Origin: F23-D06 sp045130275 | Lineage (GTDB): Bacteria; Bacteroidota; Bacteroidia; Bacteroidales; WCHB1-69 | Assembly: GCA_045130275.1 (NCBI GenBank) | Contig: JBGUPL010000121.1 | Span: 1 to 64,000 of the forward strand | DNA: 64,000 bases | Direction: 5' to 3' | Shown here: positions 1 through 9,613 of the stretch, one piece after another | Position numbering within the stretch: the first letter of the stretch is position 1 | Layout: each line of letters opens with the position of its first letter | The notes under the pieces: generated by a model | Database searches by the model: none | What the model saw: the letters and a program-made list of their open reading frames with translations, nothing else | What the model was told of the DNA's origin: nothing | Position numbers and translations under genes: made by a program

Positions 1-815
1 GCCGGCCTCGGTGAAGGAGACCCCGTTCCAGCTGTACGGCAGTTCGCTTTCGCAGATGCTCCTGCTGTCGGAAACCGAGAAGGTCGGGCTGACTGCAAGG
101 GTCATGGTGACCACCGAGTCGCAGCCTTCCGTGGTCTGCAGCGTCACGCTTTGCGTGCCGGCCTCGGCGAAGGAGACCCCGTTCCAGCTGTACGGCAGTT
201 CGCTTTCGCAGATGCTCCTGCTGTCGGTCGTGTTCCGCGTGGGCCTCACCGTCAGAATCATAATCACTGTGGAGTCGCACCCGTCTATGGATTGCAGCGT
301 CACAATTTGAGAGCCTGCGGCAGTGAAAGTGACCCCGTTCCAAGTGTACGGCAGCTCATTTTGACAGATGCTGTGGTTGTTGGTGGAGACGTAGGTCTGG
401 TTTACGGACAAGATCATGGTGACCACGGAATCGCAGCCGTCCACAGTTTGCAATGTCACAGTCTGCGTGCCGGCGGTGTGGAAGATGACTCCGTTCCAGG
501 TGTAGGGCAGTTCGTTCGGACAGACGGACTGGGTATCCGTGATGTGGTAGGTCGGGTAAACGTTGAGCGTCATCACCACCGTGGAGTCGCATCCATTGGC
601 GGCTTCGAGAATGACGGTCTGTGTGCCGGCCTCGGAGAAGGAGGCTCCGTTCCAAGTGTAAGGAAGTTGATTTGGGCAGATTGTCATCTCATCAACGGCA
701 CTGAAGGTCGGCTTCAGGGTCAAGGTCAGGGTGATTACGCTGTCACATCCGTTTATGGTTTGCAGATGATGGGTGTAAGTTCCTGCATTTGTGATTGTTT
801 CGCCGAAGAAGTCAT
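1..815 (-). repeat. Tandem 156-bp repeats encoding 52-residue 'GCDSVVTM' units
   Basis: The conserved codons for GCDS recur near 116, 272, 427, 583 and 740, a spacing of 155-157 bp. The first 71 bases of the window match bases 157-227 with one difference, so the copies nearest the edge are very recent duplicates, while those toward 740 have diverged. The array continues past the window start. Confidence 0.9.
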
Positions 816-3800
816 AGCTGCCGCCTTCACAGATCTCGGCGGTGAGCGGCGTGTTGAATGTCGGCCATTCAGTCACTGTCACGGTTTCGGAGAGCGTGTC
901 GTTGGAAACGGAGGTGACGGTCACGGTGTAGGTGCCCGCTCCCACGGAAATCTGTTCGCCGATCATGCCATTGCTCCAGGTGTAAGTTCCAGCCACATCC
1001 GAATTTGCGTTGAGGGAGAAAGTGTCGCCGACACAGACATTGACGGGACCCTCGATATTCACGTAAGACGGGATGATGCCGGGAGTTGTGGAAAATCTTA
1101 GCCGATCACTCCAAATGCTGGTTTCCTCAGCCCCGCAGACACTTTGAATGTCTGCTTCATAAACAGTTCCAGAAGTCAGACCGGTGAGTGTGTGAGAGCT
1201 ACTGTCGGCAGTGACAGTCTGCCATTCACCAGCCTCACGAAAGTTCCCGATGATGATATCATCCAAATAGAGATTGTTTGAGCTTCCTGCAAGATACTTA
1301 AAGGATATGTATTTGGTCCCGGTGGGTATGTCGAAGGTGTCGCAAATCCATTGATCGTCGTTGGCGGTGATAGGATCTCCAAAAGTGAAAGCGCTGATGT
1401 TGCTGTTGGTGGTGCTGGTGCCGATTCTGAAAGTTAAGGCATCATAGCTCCTGAAGCAAAACACCATACGGGAATCGTCACCCAAGTCTGTCAGCACTGG
1501 TGAGATGAGGTACTGGTCGGTGATGGATTCGTTGTAAAAAGCAAAAGAGCTGTTGCCGGTATGATAGTAGGTGTGGCTGATTCCTGTGGAGCCTTGGTTG
1601 AGGACGGGCGTCCATTGTTCGAGACCGTTCTCGAAACTCTCGTTCAATTGCGAAAAGACGGTGTCAGTGGTCCTGTAGCGGATGTTGTTCAAGTCGCTGA
1701 ACCCGGTCCAGCTCAGGTCGGCAGTATTGTAGCTGGTGCCGTTGACCGATGGATATATGGGCTCCGGACAACTCGGGATTAACTCGACAGTGATGTCGTC
1801 GATATAGAGACGTCGGTAGAAATAGTTAACCGAATTGGAATGGGCGGCGTCAATTTTGATAGCGATGCGGTTGCCAGTGCCTTGGTAATTGTTGAAATAA
1901 ACAAGGTACTTTTGGTACTCTTCTGAAGACGGGGAAATAGATTGGATTTCAATGAAATTGTCACCCTCCATGACTCCCACCTTAAAACTGGCATCATAAT
2001 GATCCCCAATGTCGTAAGGAGCCGCATAAAATACCATCCTAAGGGCGCTGAGATTATCCATGGCCGGCAGAATGGCGTATTGATCCTGCGGATCGTAAAT
2101 GTTGGACCCTTCTGAATAATAAGAATAGAATTCTAAACAATGTTTGCCGGAATGGGGATTGTAAGCGTAGTCATTGATGGTTGGATATTCGGCGTATGAG
2201 GAGTAGGTGCATTGGTTTATATAATCCCAACATATAGGCAGAATAATGTTTTCGCTGGAAGTGGAGTTTGGGATGAAAGATTCGAAATCCTCTGTCCAGG
2301 GGAACGAGTTGATGGTGGAACATTCGGTGGAGAACGTGATGATTTCCGAAGAGTAGCTTTCATTTGTCTCTTCGCAAATTGCCGTCAGTCGTATTTGATA
2401 GTTGCTTGAATTATCCAAGCCTGTGAGAGTGTATGGGTTGGAGGTTATGCCGGGCACTACTGTGTAGGCGGTGTCGGTGGACTTCTTGTAGTAGATGTTC
2501 CAGACCGAGTCTCCATCGTTTGCCGTCCAACTCAGTTGGACGGATTGTGTTGTGATGGCACTGACTTCAATGTTTGTAGGTGCAGAACAGGAGGAGATTA
2601 GTTGGATGTCAATGTCGTCCACAAACCAATAGTAATTGTCCGCGTTGGCTCTCTGGAGGAAAGCAATGCGTGAACCCGCGGGAGCGTCTTCAAAGGTGGC
2701 GGACTTCTTAAGGAAGACTATATTGCTCCACTCACTGTAAGAGTAAGAGTTGACAGCAACGAACGATGAGGTGTCATTAACATCGGTCAAATATCCGACT
2801 AACAAGGAGCCGCAACGATTGTTGTTCATCTCCGGACGGCACCAGTAAGAGAGGTGCAGGGAGCTGATTTCCTCTTCGAATTCCGGAAGCACTATGAAAT
2901 TCGAGAAGGACCCTTTGCTCCTCAGACAATACGTTCCGCCAGGGGTGTTGTTGTAAGATGACGTGCGGTCGCTTGTCCCAGTAGGGATTGTCCAGCATTT
3001 GAAAGGATTACTGTTTTCGAAATCGTACGTGTAGGGAATAGAAATGATGTCACATGGGGTGGAGAACGACCCTGTTGAGAGGTGCGAGCTGATGTGCGAG
3101 TCGTCGCATACCGCTTTCACGAAGAACTTATACGTGGTGTTGCCTTCCAGCCCTGTCAGGAGGTAAGGGTTGGTCGTCACGGCGGGAATCTCCGTGAAAG
3201 CATCGTCGTCGAGTTTTTTGTAATAGATATTCCATAGCGTTTCCCCATTGAGGGCTGTCCAACTTATGTTGGCGGAACTCGAGGTGACGTTTTCGGCAGT
3301 CAGAGAGGTCGGCTCCTGACAATTCGGGATTTCCTCGACGGTGATGTCATCAATAAACACGCTACGATATGCGTAATTCAGTGTGGGTGAATAAGCCGCG
3401 TCCACCTTGATGGCAATGCGACTGCCATCGCCTTGATAGGTGTCGAAATTGACAGTGTAGAGTGTGTATACGGTGGAGGTCGGCGTGAAAGTGGCTATGT
3501 TCACAAAGCCGCTGTCTTCCATTATGCCCACGTGGAAAGTGGCATCATACGAGTTGCTGGTGCTGCTGTATGCTCTGGCAAAAAGATTGATTCTTAACGT
3601 GTTGATGTTCGACATGGCAGGCAGAATGGCGTATTCGTCTTGCGGGTCGTAAACGGAAGATGTGGACACGGAAGGCGAGGCGAAGTCTGAGTAGAACCTC
3701 AGATGGTTAATGCCGGAGCGAGAAGATGAACTAGAGTTATAAACGTTAGGATATCCTTTCACATATTTGTCAATGGAGGTGTTAATGTAGTCCCAACAGA

Positions 3801-6800
3801 GAGGTAAGATGTTTTTGCTTCCGGAACTGTTGCCGATGATTCCGTCGAAGTTTTCCGTCCATGGGAAAGTGCGTATGGTGTCACAATCGGTGGAGAAAGT
3901 GCAAACCTCTGAGGGCTCGCTCTCGCCGTTGGCATCGCAGAAGGCTGTCACGTAGAACTGGTAGGTTGTGGAATTGTCAAGTCCGGACAGGGTGTAAGGC
4001 TTGGATGTCACCGGCACCACAGTGTAGTCGGGCTCAAGCGCCTTCTTGTAATGGACATACCAGCTCGTCTCCTCGCTTCGGGTTGACCAGTCCAATACGG
4101 CCGATTCGGTTGTGATGTCGGATGTGGTCAGCTCCCAGGGCGGAATGCACCCGGGGATACTCTCCACGGTGATGTTGTCTATGTAAATGTAACGGTAGAA
4201 CGGGCTGATGGAGTCTGAATAGGCGGCGTCAACCTTGATGGCGATACGATTCCCAGGACCGTTGTAGGTATTGAAATAGACGGTGAAGGGCTGGTTGTTG
4301 GTGGATGTCGCAGACAAAGACTGGACTTCGACAAACTGATCCCCTTCCATCACACCTACCTTGAAGTCTCCGTTATAAGAGTCACTGGATGAGTTTCTTG
4401 CAACAAATGCACGAAGTCGCAGCGTGTTGATGTTTCCCATGACAGGGAGAATGGCGTATTGGTCCTGCGGGTCATAGGAGCTGTCGTTGTTGTAATAGAC
4501 AGACTTGAACACTAAGCAGTTCATACCGGAATATGCCAAAGATGTGTTTTCTAATATCATGGGATATTTGGAGTAAGACGAGGAAGAGGAGTTGTTTATG
4601 AAGTCCCAGCAAACGGGAAGGAAATGAGTACTACTATATTGAGGAAATTTCCCGGGGTCATCAAAATTCTCTGACCAAGGATAGGTGTTGATGTGCTCAC
4701 ATTCGGTGATGAAGAAAGCCGACCGAGAGGGATTGCTGGTGTCGGATTCACTGCAAACCCCCTTCACATAAAATTCGTAACTCTTCGCGGATTCCAGCCC
4801 CGACAGGAGGTATGGGATTTCGGTCACACCGGCGATTTCGGTGAATGTGGTGTCGGAAAGACTTCTGTAGTAGATGTTCCAAACTGTCTCGTTGCTCCGG
4901 GCCGTCCAGTGCAGATTTGCCGAATGCTGGGAGAAGTCGTCGGCATGGAGATTAAAGGGTGGGATGCAGTGGTTGGTCTCTTTCACCTCCACATCGTCCA
5001 GATACCAGTAATAGGAGGATGACGTGGGGGTATGACGGAAGGCGATTCTGGCTCCGGAAGGCAGTCCCAAAAGGTATTCGGAGTTTTCGAGGAATATGTT
5101 GGAGGACCACTCGTCATACGAATAGGTGGCTACCGCAACGAATGTGGAAGTGTCCGTCAGGTCGGTGATATATCCCACCGAAAAGGTGCCACAGCTGGAA
5201 TAAGTGTTGTTTTCAGGTTTTGACCAGAATGTGATTTGCAAGGGGGCACCGGTCGTTTCCAACTCCGGGAGTACCACAATGGTGTTCAAGGATTGATAAA
5301 ACCTTATGCCGGAGGAACCTCCCTGGGTGTGGTTGTATGAAGCCCCGAGTACTGTTTTGCCGGATAAAGTAATCCAACATTTGTTATATGGATCCTGTTC
5401 TTCGAAATCGTAGGTGAATGGAAGAGGTTCAATTCCGCAGGGCATGGTAAATGATATGGTGGCGGAGGGATTGCTCGTGTCACCTGCGTTACAGATAGCC
5501 TTTACATACAAATCGTAGGTAGCGAGGGGCTCCAGCCCTTGCAGAAGATACGGATTTTCGGTCACTCCAGTGATTTCTGTAAAGGTGGTGCTGGTGCTTT
5601 TCTTGTAACAGATGCTCCATTCGGACTCATCATTTTGGGAGATCCATGTCAAGTTTACGGATTGAGGAGAGATGTCAGATGCCACCACTTCCAAGGGTTT
5701 TAGGCAGGTTGGGCTGAGTTCCACCTTGTAGTTGTCCGTATAGGTGCTGCTCCCGTAGAAACTCTCGCCTTGGAGAATGATATAGCAGGTCCCGCTGAAA
5801 GGAATCTGGAATTCGTAGGTGTACCAGCCTATCTTCTTTTCAGAGTTGACCACCCCGCTGTCTGTCATGGCATAGTTCCGGTACAGGAATCCTAATTCAG
5901 TGGCCCCTTCGATTTCCCCGTTCGGGCTGGCGAACACGCGTATGCCTTCAGGAACGGTTGAAGTACTCGGTGCGTTACGGTACACATCGATCGAGAATTG
6001 GTAGCCTGCGTCTCCTGGAATAAACATTTCAGGAAGAACCAGTTTAGTGATGCTCCCCGATTTCATGTCGGGAAGGTATAGTTTGCGGGAACTGTTTCCA
6101 CCTATGTCGGATCCATTCACGCGGAAAATGTATAAGTTACCATACCCTGTGCCGTCCACGATGCGCTCGTTGACCCAGCAAGAATCGTTAAAGTTGTTGA
6201 GAGGTTTGCTCTCGAAGTCTTCTGTCCACGGGAATTCCGTAATTACCCCGCAATTTGTGTTGAAAGTGATACTGGTCGAGGCTATGCTGGTGTCAGCATC
6301 ACCACAGATGGATTTCACGAAAAGTGTGTAAAGGGTCGATTGCTGCAGCCCTTGGAGGGTGATGGGCTTCGCGGAGGTCGTGACCGTGGTGTATCCCGAT
6401 TCATTGGAACTCTTGTAGTGGATTTCCCATTGAGTGGCAGAATTGTGGACTTTCCAGTTGACTACTGCCGAATGGTCGGTGACATCAGAGACGGTGATGT
6501 CGTATGGATCGACACAGGAAGGAATCTCTTCCACGAGAATGTTGTCTAACTGAATTTGAAATATGCCGCTAGTGGACGCATTCATTTTAATGGCGATGCG
6601 GTTGCCGGAACCCTGGTAACTGTCCAAATAAACGGTATGGGATTCAAAATTGTAGTTTGTTGTAGGAAATACTGAGTCGATTTCCACAAATGTATCTTCC
6701 TCCATCACACCTATATGGAGGTATGTGCTTTCGTAATAATCGTTTTGCTTTGAATTGAATGTGAGTTTCAATCCGCTCAAATTCTCCATTACTGGCAAAA

Positions 6801-9390
6801 TGAGGTACTGGTCTTGAGTTTCATAATAGGCATTATAATGGGAATAAAACCATACAGAATGATTCCCAGCAGAGGAAATGACCAGTGGATATTTGGGGGA
6901 GTAGATGTCGTCATAGTTGTTGATGTAGTCAAAACAGTGAGGCAGGTTGTTGGCGCTCGAAAAATGGTAGATAACTCCTTCACGGTCTTCGAAGTCTTCC
7001 GTCCACGGGAATTCGGTGACGGGCACGCATTCGGTGTAGAAGGTGCAAGTGTCCGAAAAATCGCTGATTTCCTCGTCACTACATACGGCTTTCACGCTTA
7101 TGTCGTATCCATAGCCAGACTCCAGTCCGTCTAAAGTATAGTGGTTTGAGGTGATGCCGGTCACTTCGGTGAACAATGTGTCGGAAACCATTTTGTAGTA
7201 AAGGTTCCAGGCCGACTCGGAGCCGCGCGGCGTCCAGTTCAAGGTTGCCGAGTGGGCGGTTATGTTCGTGGCCGAAAGTGAAATGGGCCTGATGCACGGA
7301 GGTGCCGCGCGTACAGTCAAATCATCCACAAACCAATACCAGGAAGACTTGTTTGGGGTGTGGCGGAATGCGATGCGAGAGCCTGGGGGAGCGAAATGAA
7401 AGTATTCTGTTTTTTTCTCGAATTGATTATCGCTCCATTCGTAATAATGGTATGTGTTGACAGGAACGAAAGAGCCTGTGTCAGAGGGGTCGGTGAGATA
7501 ACCTACTGAGAAAGAACCACAGTTGTCATTGTAAACAGTCTCTGGGCGGGTCCAGAATGAGAGTTCCATGGTGTTCGCCTCCTGTTCGAATTCAGGAAGC
7601 ATAACGATGTTGGAGTAATTGTTCCAAAATTTTAATGAATGCAAACCTCCCGGGGTGTGGTTCTGATCGGTGTAGTTGCTGAAAGTTGTCGCACCAAAGG
7701 GTGTCCAGCAAAGGTACGGACTCTGGATTTCAAAATCATAAAAATAGGGGATGCTTGAAACGCTGCAATCGACGTCCAATAGGAGGTTGATCACACTGTC
7801 ACAGCCGTGAATGCTTTGCAGGTTATAACTGTAAGAGCCCACCTCGGAAAGCGTGTCCCCGAGGAAAACGTAAGGCACGAACGGTTGTAAGATCACTTCG
7901 AGGGTGGTGTCATAGACGGGATTGACGGTCAACGTCATGGTTACGATGGAGTCACAACCATTGGAGCCGACCAAAGTGACAACCTTCGTGCCGGAATTGG
8001 TGAAGGTCTGGCCGTTCCACAAGTAGGGCAATTCGTCCTGGCATATTGTATGGCTCGCAGAGGTATAGGTTTTGGCTTTCGTCGTCACTGTGACCGAGGT
8101 GGAAAGTGACACGTCTCCGCTGGTGACAGTCAAGGAGTAGGTGCCGGGCGTGGCGAGGATCTGCTCGCTGGTGGAACCGGTATTCCAAATGTAGCTTCCC
8201 TCTACGTTAGAGAAAGCGCTTAGAATGGTGTAGCCTCCGGAGCAGACGGAGGTGTCTCCCTTGATGCCCACGGAGATGAGGGTGCTGCAGGGAAGCGTGG
8301 TGACATTGATCACGTCGCTCCAAGAACTATGATCGGACAACGAACATGACGCGCGCACCTTTACAGGATAGGTGCTGCCGGACATAAGAAACGGATAGTC
8401 GAGGGTGTTCCCGGAAACATGCTCAATCAGCGTCTCTCCGATCATCACATCGCATTCGTCTGTTTCAGCCTGCCAACTTAAGGTCACAGAGTGGGTGGTG
8501 ATGTCAGAAGCGGTCAGATTGGCGGGAGTGGGACAAGCACCAGTGGTGAATGCGTAAAAGGCTCCCCACTCAGACTCGTCATAACCGCAGTGCCCCTTGA
8601 CTTGGCAAACCTGATCGTGGCTGGGCAGGAGGTCGGAAAGGGAAACTGATGTGCTGCTGATGCCCGCAAGGGTCTGCCAGTTGTTACTCAGAGCCTCGTA
8701 AACCACCACGTTGTCAATGGCAATTCCGTGTCCCCAATCGTCCTTCATTTTGAAAGCGATCTGGATATTGTCGGAAAGTTCCGGAAGCAGGATGTTGACA
8801 TTGGTCCAGATTTCGTGATTCTCGGTGCTGGACCATAGCAGTTGCCAACTGCCTTCGTTAGACCGGTAGTACACGAATAGGTCGTCAATATCTTCAAACC
8901 ATTTGCGGTTAAGAAACCAAAAACTAAGGGTGGCATTGTTTGCTCCGTCCAGATTCATTTCCGGGGTGATGAGCATGGTCTCATATCCATAGCTCATGTG
9001 CTGGATTAAGGCATTGTGGGCGCCCGTGAATCCAGTGGTATAGGTGGTTTTGTCGCCAGTATCGACCGTCCAGAAAGAACTGCCAACCAGAGACTGGCTG
9101 CTCCAACCTGTCGGCCAGTCGCCGTCGTCAAAATCCTCGAACAGATAGACATTGGCCGGCATGTGCCGGACAGAGTAACTGTCGTTGTCTCCAGTCCAGC
9201 TGAGGTTTGCGCTGTTGAAGAGAATGTCGCTCGCGACGAGATCCTTGGGGATGGGACAGGTGTCGCTTGTCATGGTGGTCCCGGTGACTTCATATTGCCA
9301 AAAGGCGGCCGTCCTGTTGCCACTTGCCTGCATCGCGCACGGCAGGAATACTAGAGAGAGGAGTGCAAACAGGGATAGAACTTTTTTCAT
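1..9390 (-). CDS. Giant secreted multidomain adhesin (MAM/cleaved-adhesin-like and fibronectin III modules), 3' end beyond the window
   Basis: An uninterrupted reverse frame of at least 3,130 codons begins with ATG at 9390 and runs off the left edge. The N-terminus is a classical signal peptide (MKKVLSLFALLSLVFLPC), so the protein is exported. An Fn3-like domain and a first jelly-roll domain (near 9150) follow, then a PKD/SprB-like segment with two 'GCDS' units (8350-7770). Next come nine beta-sandwich modules beginning near 7735, 7005, 6225, 5410, 4675, 3855, 3030, 2295 and 1615, most followed by an Fn3 domain with the W-x-I-Y-Y/K-K pattern. A second PKD-like segment leads into tandem 52-residue GCDSVVTM units at the edge. 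Proteins of this build in Bacteroidales are surface adhesins exported by the type IX system; the expected C-terminal sorting domain is not visible. The ligand is unknown. It is transcribed divergently from the DPP IV gene. Confidence 0.85.
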   Translation of the reverse strand, partial: MKKVLSLFALLSLVFLPCAMQASGNRTAAFWQYEVTGTTMTSDTCPIPKDLVASDILFNSANLSWTGDNDSYSVRHMPANVYLFEDFDDGDWPTGWSSQSLVGSSFWTVDTGDKTTYTTGFTGAHNALIQHMSYGYETMLITPEMNLDGANNATLSFWFLNRKWFEDIDDLFVYYRSNEGSWQLLWSSTENHEIWTNVNILLPELSDNIQIAFKMKDDWGHGIAIDNVVVYEALSNNWQTLAGISSTSVSLSDLLPSHDQVCQVKGHCGYDESEWGAFYAFTTGACPTPANLTASDITTHSVTLSWQAETDECDVMIGETLIEHVSGNTLDYPFLMSGSTYPVKVRASCSLSDHSSWSDVINVTTLPCSTLISVGIKGDTSVCSGGYTILSAFSNVEGSYIWNTGSTSEQILATPGTYSLTVTSGDVSLSTSVTVTTKAKTYTSASHTICQDELPYLWNGQTFTNSGTKVVTLVGSNGCDSIVTMTLTVNPVYDTTLEVILQPFVPYVFLGDTLSEVGSYSYNLQSIHGCDSVINLLLDVDCSVSSIPYFYDFEIQSPYLCWTPFGATTFSNYTDQNHTPGGLHSLKFWNNYSNIVMLPEFEQEANTMELSFWTRPETVYNDNCGSFSVGYLTDPSDTGSFVPVNTYHYYEWSDNQFEKKTEYFHFAPPGSRIAFRHTPNKSSWYWFVDDLTVRAAPPCIRPISLSATNITAHSATLNWTPRGSESAWNLYYKMVSDTLFTEVTGITSNHYTLDGLESGYGYDISVKAVCSDEEISDFSDTCTFYTECVPVTEFPWTEDFEDREGVIYHFSSANNLPHCFDYINNYDDIYSPKYPLVISSAGNHSVWFYSHYNAYYETQDQYLILPVMENLSGLKLTFNSKQNDYYESTYLHIGVMEEDTFVEIDSVFPTTNYNFESHTVYLDSYQGSGNRIAIKMNASTSGIFQIQLDNILVEEIPSCVDPYDITVSDVTDHSAVVNWKVHNSATQWEIHYKSSNESGYTTVTTSAKPITLQGLQQSTLYTLFVKSICGDADTSIASTSITFNTNCGVITEFPWTEDFESKPLNNFNDSCWVNERIVDGTGYGNLYIFRVNGSDIGGNSSRKLYLPDMKSGSITKLVLPEMFIPGDAGYQFSIDVYRNAPSTSTVPEGIRVFASPNGEIEGATELGFLYRNYAMTDSGVVNSEKKIGWYTYEFQIPFSGTCYIILQGESFYGSSTYTDNYKVELSPTCLKPLEVVASDISPQSVNLTWISQNDESEWSICYKKSTSTTFTEITGVTENPYLLQGLEPLATYDLYVKAICNAGDTSNPSATISFTMPCGIEPLPFTYDFEEQDPYNKCWITLSGKTVLGASYNHTQGGSSGIRFYQSLNTIVVLPELETTGAPLQITFWSKPENNTYSSCGTFSVGYITDLTDTSTFVAVATYSYDEWSSNIFLENSEYLLGLPSGARIAFRHTPTSSSYYWYLDDVEVKETNHCIPPFNLHADDFSQHSANLHWTARSNETVWNIYYRSLSDTTFTEIAGVTEIPYLLSGLESAKSYEFYVKGVCSESDTSNPSRSAFFITECEHINTYPWSENFDDPGKFPQYSSTHFLPVCWDFINNSSSSSYSKYPMILENTSLAYSGMNCLVFKSVYYNNDSSYDPQDQYAILPVMGNINTLRLRAFVARNSSSDSYNGDFKVGVMEGDQFVEVQSLSATSTNNQPFTVYFNTYNGPGNRIAIKVDAAYSDSISPFYRYIYIDNITVESIPGCIPPWELTTSDITTESAVLDWSTRSEETSWYVHYKKALEPDYTVVPVTSKPYTLSGLDNSTTYQFYVTAFCDANGESEPSEVCTFSTDCDTIRTFPWTENFDGIIGNSSGSKNILPLCWDYINTSIDKYVKGYPNVYNSSSSSRSGINHLRFYSDFASPSVSTSSVYDPQDEYAILPAMSNINTLRINLFARAYSSTSNSYDATFHVGIMEDSGFVNIATFTPTSTVYTLYTVNFDTYQGDGSRIAIKVDAAYSPTLNYAYRSVFIDDITVEEIPNCQEPTSLTAENVTSSSANISWTALNGETLWNIYYKKLDDDAFTEIPAVTTNPYLLTGLEGNTTYKFFVKAVCDDSHISSHLSTGSFSTPCDIISIPYTYDFENSNPFKCWTIPTGTSDRTSSYNNTPGGTYCLRSKGSFSNFIVLPEFEEEISSLHLSYWCRPEMNNNRCGSLLVGYLTDVNDTSSFVAVNSYSYSEWSNIVFLKKSATFEDAPAGSRIAFLQRANADNYYWFVDDIDIQLISSCSAPTNIEVSAITTQSVQLSWTANDGDSVWNIYYKKSTDTAYTVVPGITSNPYTLTGLDNSSNYQIRLTAICEETNESYSSEIITFSTECSTINSFPWTEDFESFIPNSTSSENIILPICWDYINQCTYSSYAEYPTINDYAYNPHSGKHCLEFYSYYSEGSNIYDPQDQYAILPAMDNLSALRMVFYAAPYDIGDHYDASFKVGVMEGDNFIEIQSISPSSEEYQKYLVYFNNYQGTGNRIAIKIDAAHSNSVNYFYRRLYIDDITVELIPSCPEPIYPSVNGTSYNTADLSWTGFSDLNNIRYRTTDTVFSQLNESFENGLEQWTPVLNQGSTGISHTYYHTGNSSFAFYNESITDQYLISPVLTDLGDDSRMVFCFRSYDALTFRIGTSTTNSNISAFTFGDPITANDDQWICDTFDIPTGTKYISFKYLAGSSNNLYLDDIIIGNFREAGEWQTVTADSSSHTLTGLTSGTVYEADIQSVCGAEETSIWSDRLRFSTTPGIIPSYVNIEGPVNVCVGDTFSLNANSDVAGTYTWSNGMIGEQISVGAGTYTVTVTSVSNDTLSETVTVTEWPTFNTPLTAEICEGGSYDFFGETITNAGTYTHHLQTINGCDSVITLTLTLKPTFSAVDEMTICPNQLPYTWNGASFSEAGTQTVILEAANGCDSTVVMTLNVYPTYHITDTQSVCPNELPYTWNGVIFHTAGTQTVTLQTVDGCDSVVTMILSVNQTYVSTNNHSICQNELPYTWNGVTFTAAGSQIVTLQSIDGCDSTVIMILTVRPTRNTTDSRSICESELPYSWNGVSFAEAGTQSVTLQTTEGCDSVVTMTLAVSPTFSVSDSRSICESELPYSWNGVSFTEAG
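1500..7760 (-). repeat. Large tandem array of beta-sandwich plus Fn3 coding modules (~680-825 bp each)
   Basis: Module starts recur every 680-825 bp and are recognised by the encoded FPWTEDFE or PYTYDFE motif. Each module also carries a 'DPQDQYAILP' or 'IVLPE' strand, a 'VGVMEGD' or 'VGYLTD' strand, and a closing 'YIDDITVE' or 'WFVDDL' strand. Two flavours alternate, PYTYDFE (7735, 5410, 3030) and FPWTEDFE (7005, 4675, 3855, 2295), with divergent modules at 6225 and 1615. This gives a higher-order period of about 2,350 bp. Confidence 0.75.
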
Positions 9391-9448
9391 ATTAAGAGGA
9401 TTCAATTTGACTCAAAAAAGACTTGTCTCAATAAACAAAAATGATTTT

Positions 9449-9482
9449 GCAAAATTAATAAAAAACGAGTCTTTTTCCAAAA
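9449..9482 (-). promoter_or_regulatory. Promoter of the giant adhesin gene
   Basis: On the reverse strand a TTTG at 9481-9478 is followed after about 20 bases by TAATTTTGC (9457-9449). This fits the Bacteroidota consensus TTTG-N19/20-TAnnTTTG. It lies about 60 bases upstream of the ATG at 9390. Confidence 0.6.
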
Positions 9483-9561
9483 TGAACTTTTCATTTTTTT
9501 TGAACAAGAAATCAAATGGATATTTGCTTGAATACAAGTGTTTTATCAAAAATTGCGGGGC

Positions 9562-9595
9562 TTGATTGTGATATTGTAGGATTTTGTATTTTTGC
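9562..9595 (+). promoter_or_regulatory. Promoter of the DPP IV gene
   Basis: TATTTTTGC at 9587-9595 matches the Bacteroidota -7 box, with a TTG at 9562-9564 as a possible -33 element. The ATG at 9614 follows 19 bases downstream, which supports that start over the in-frame ATG at 9584 that would lie inside the promoter. Confidence 0.6.
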
Positions 9596-9613
9596 CTCTT
9601 AAAATTTCCACCT

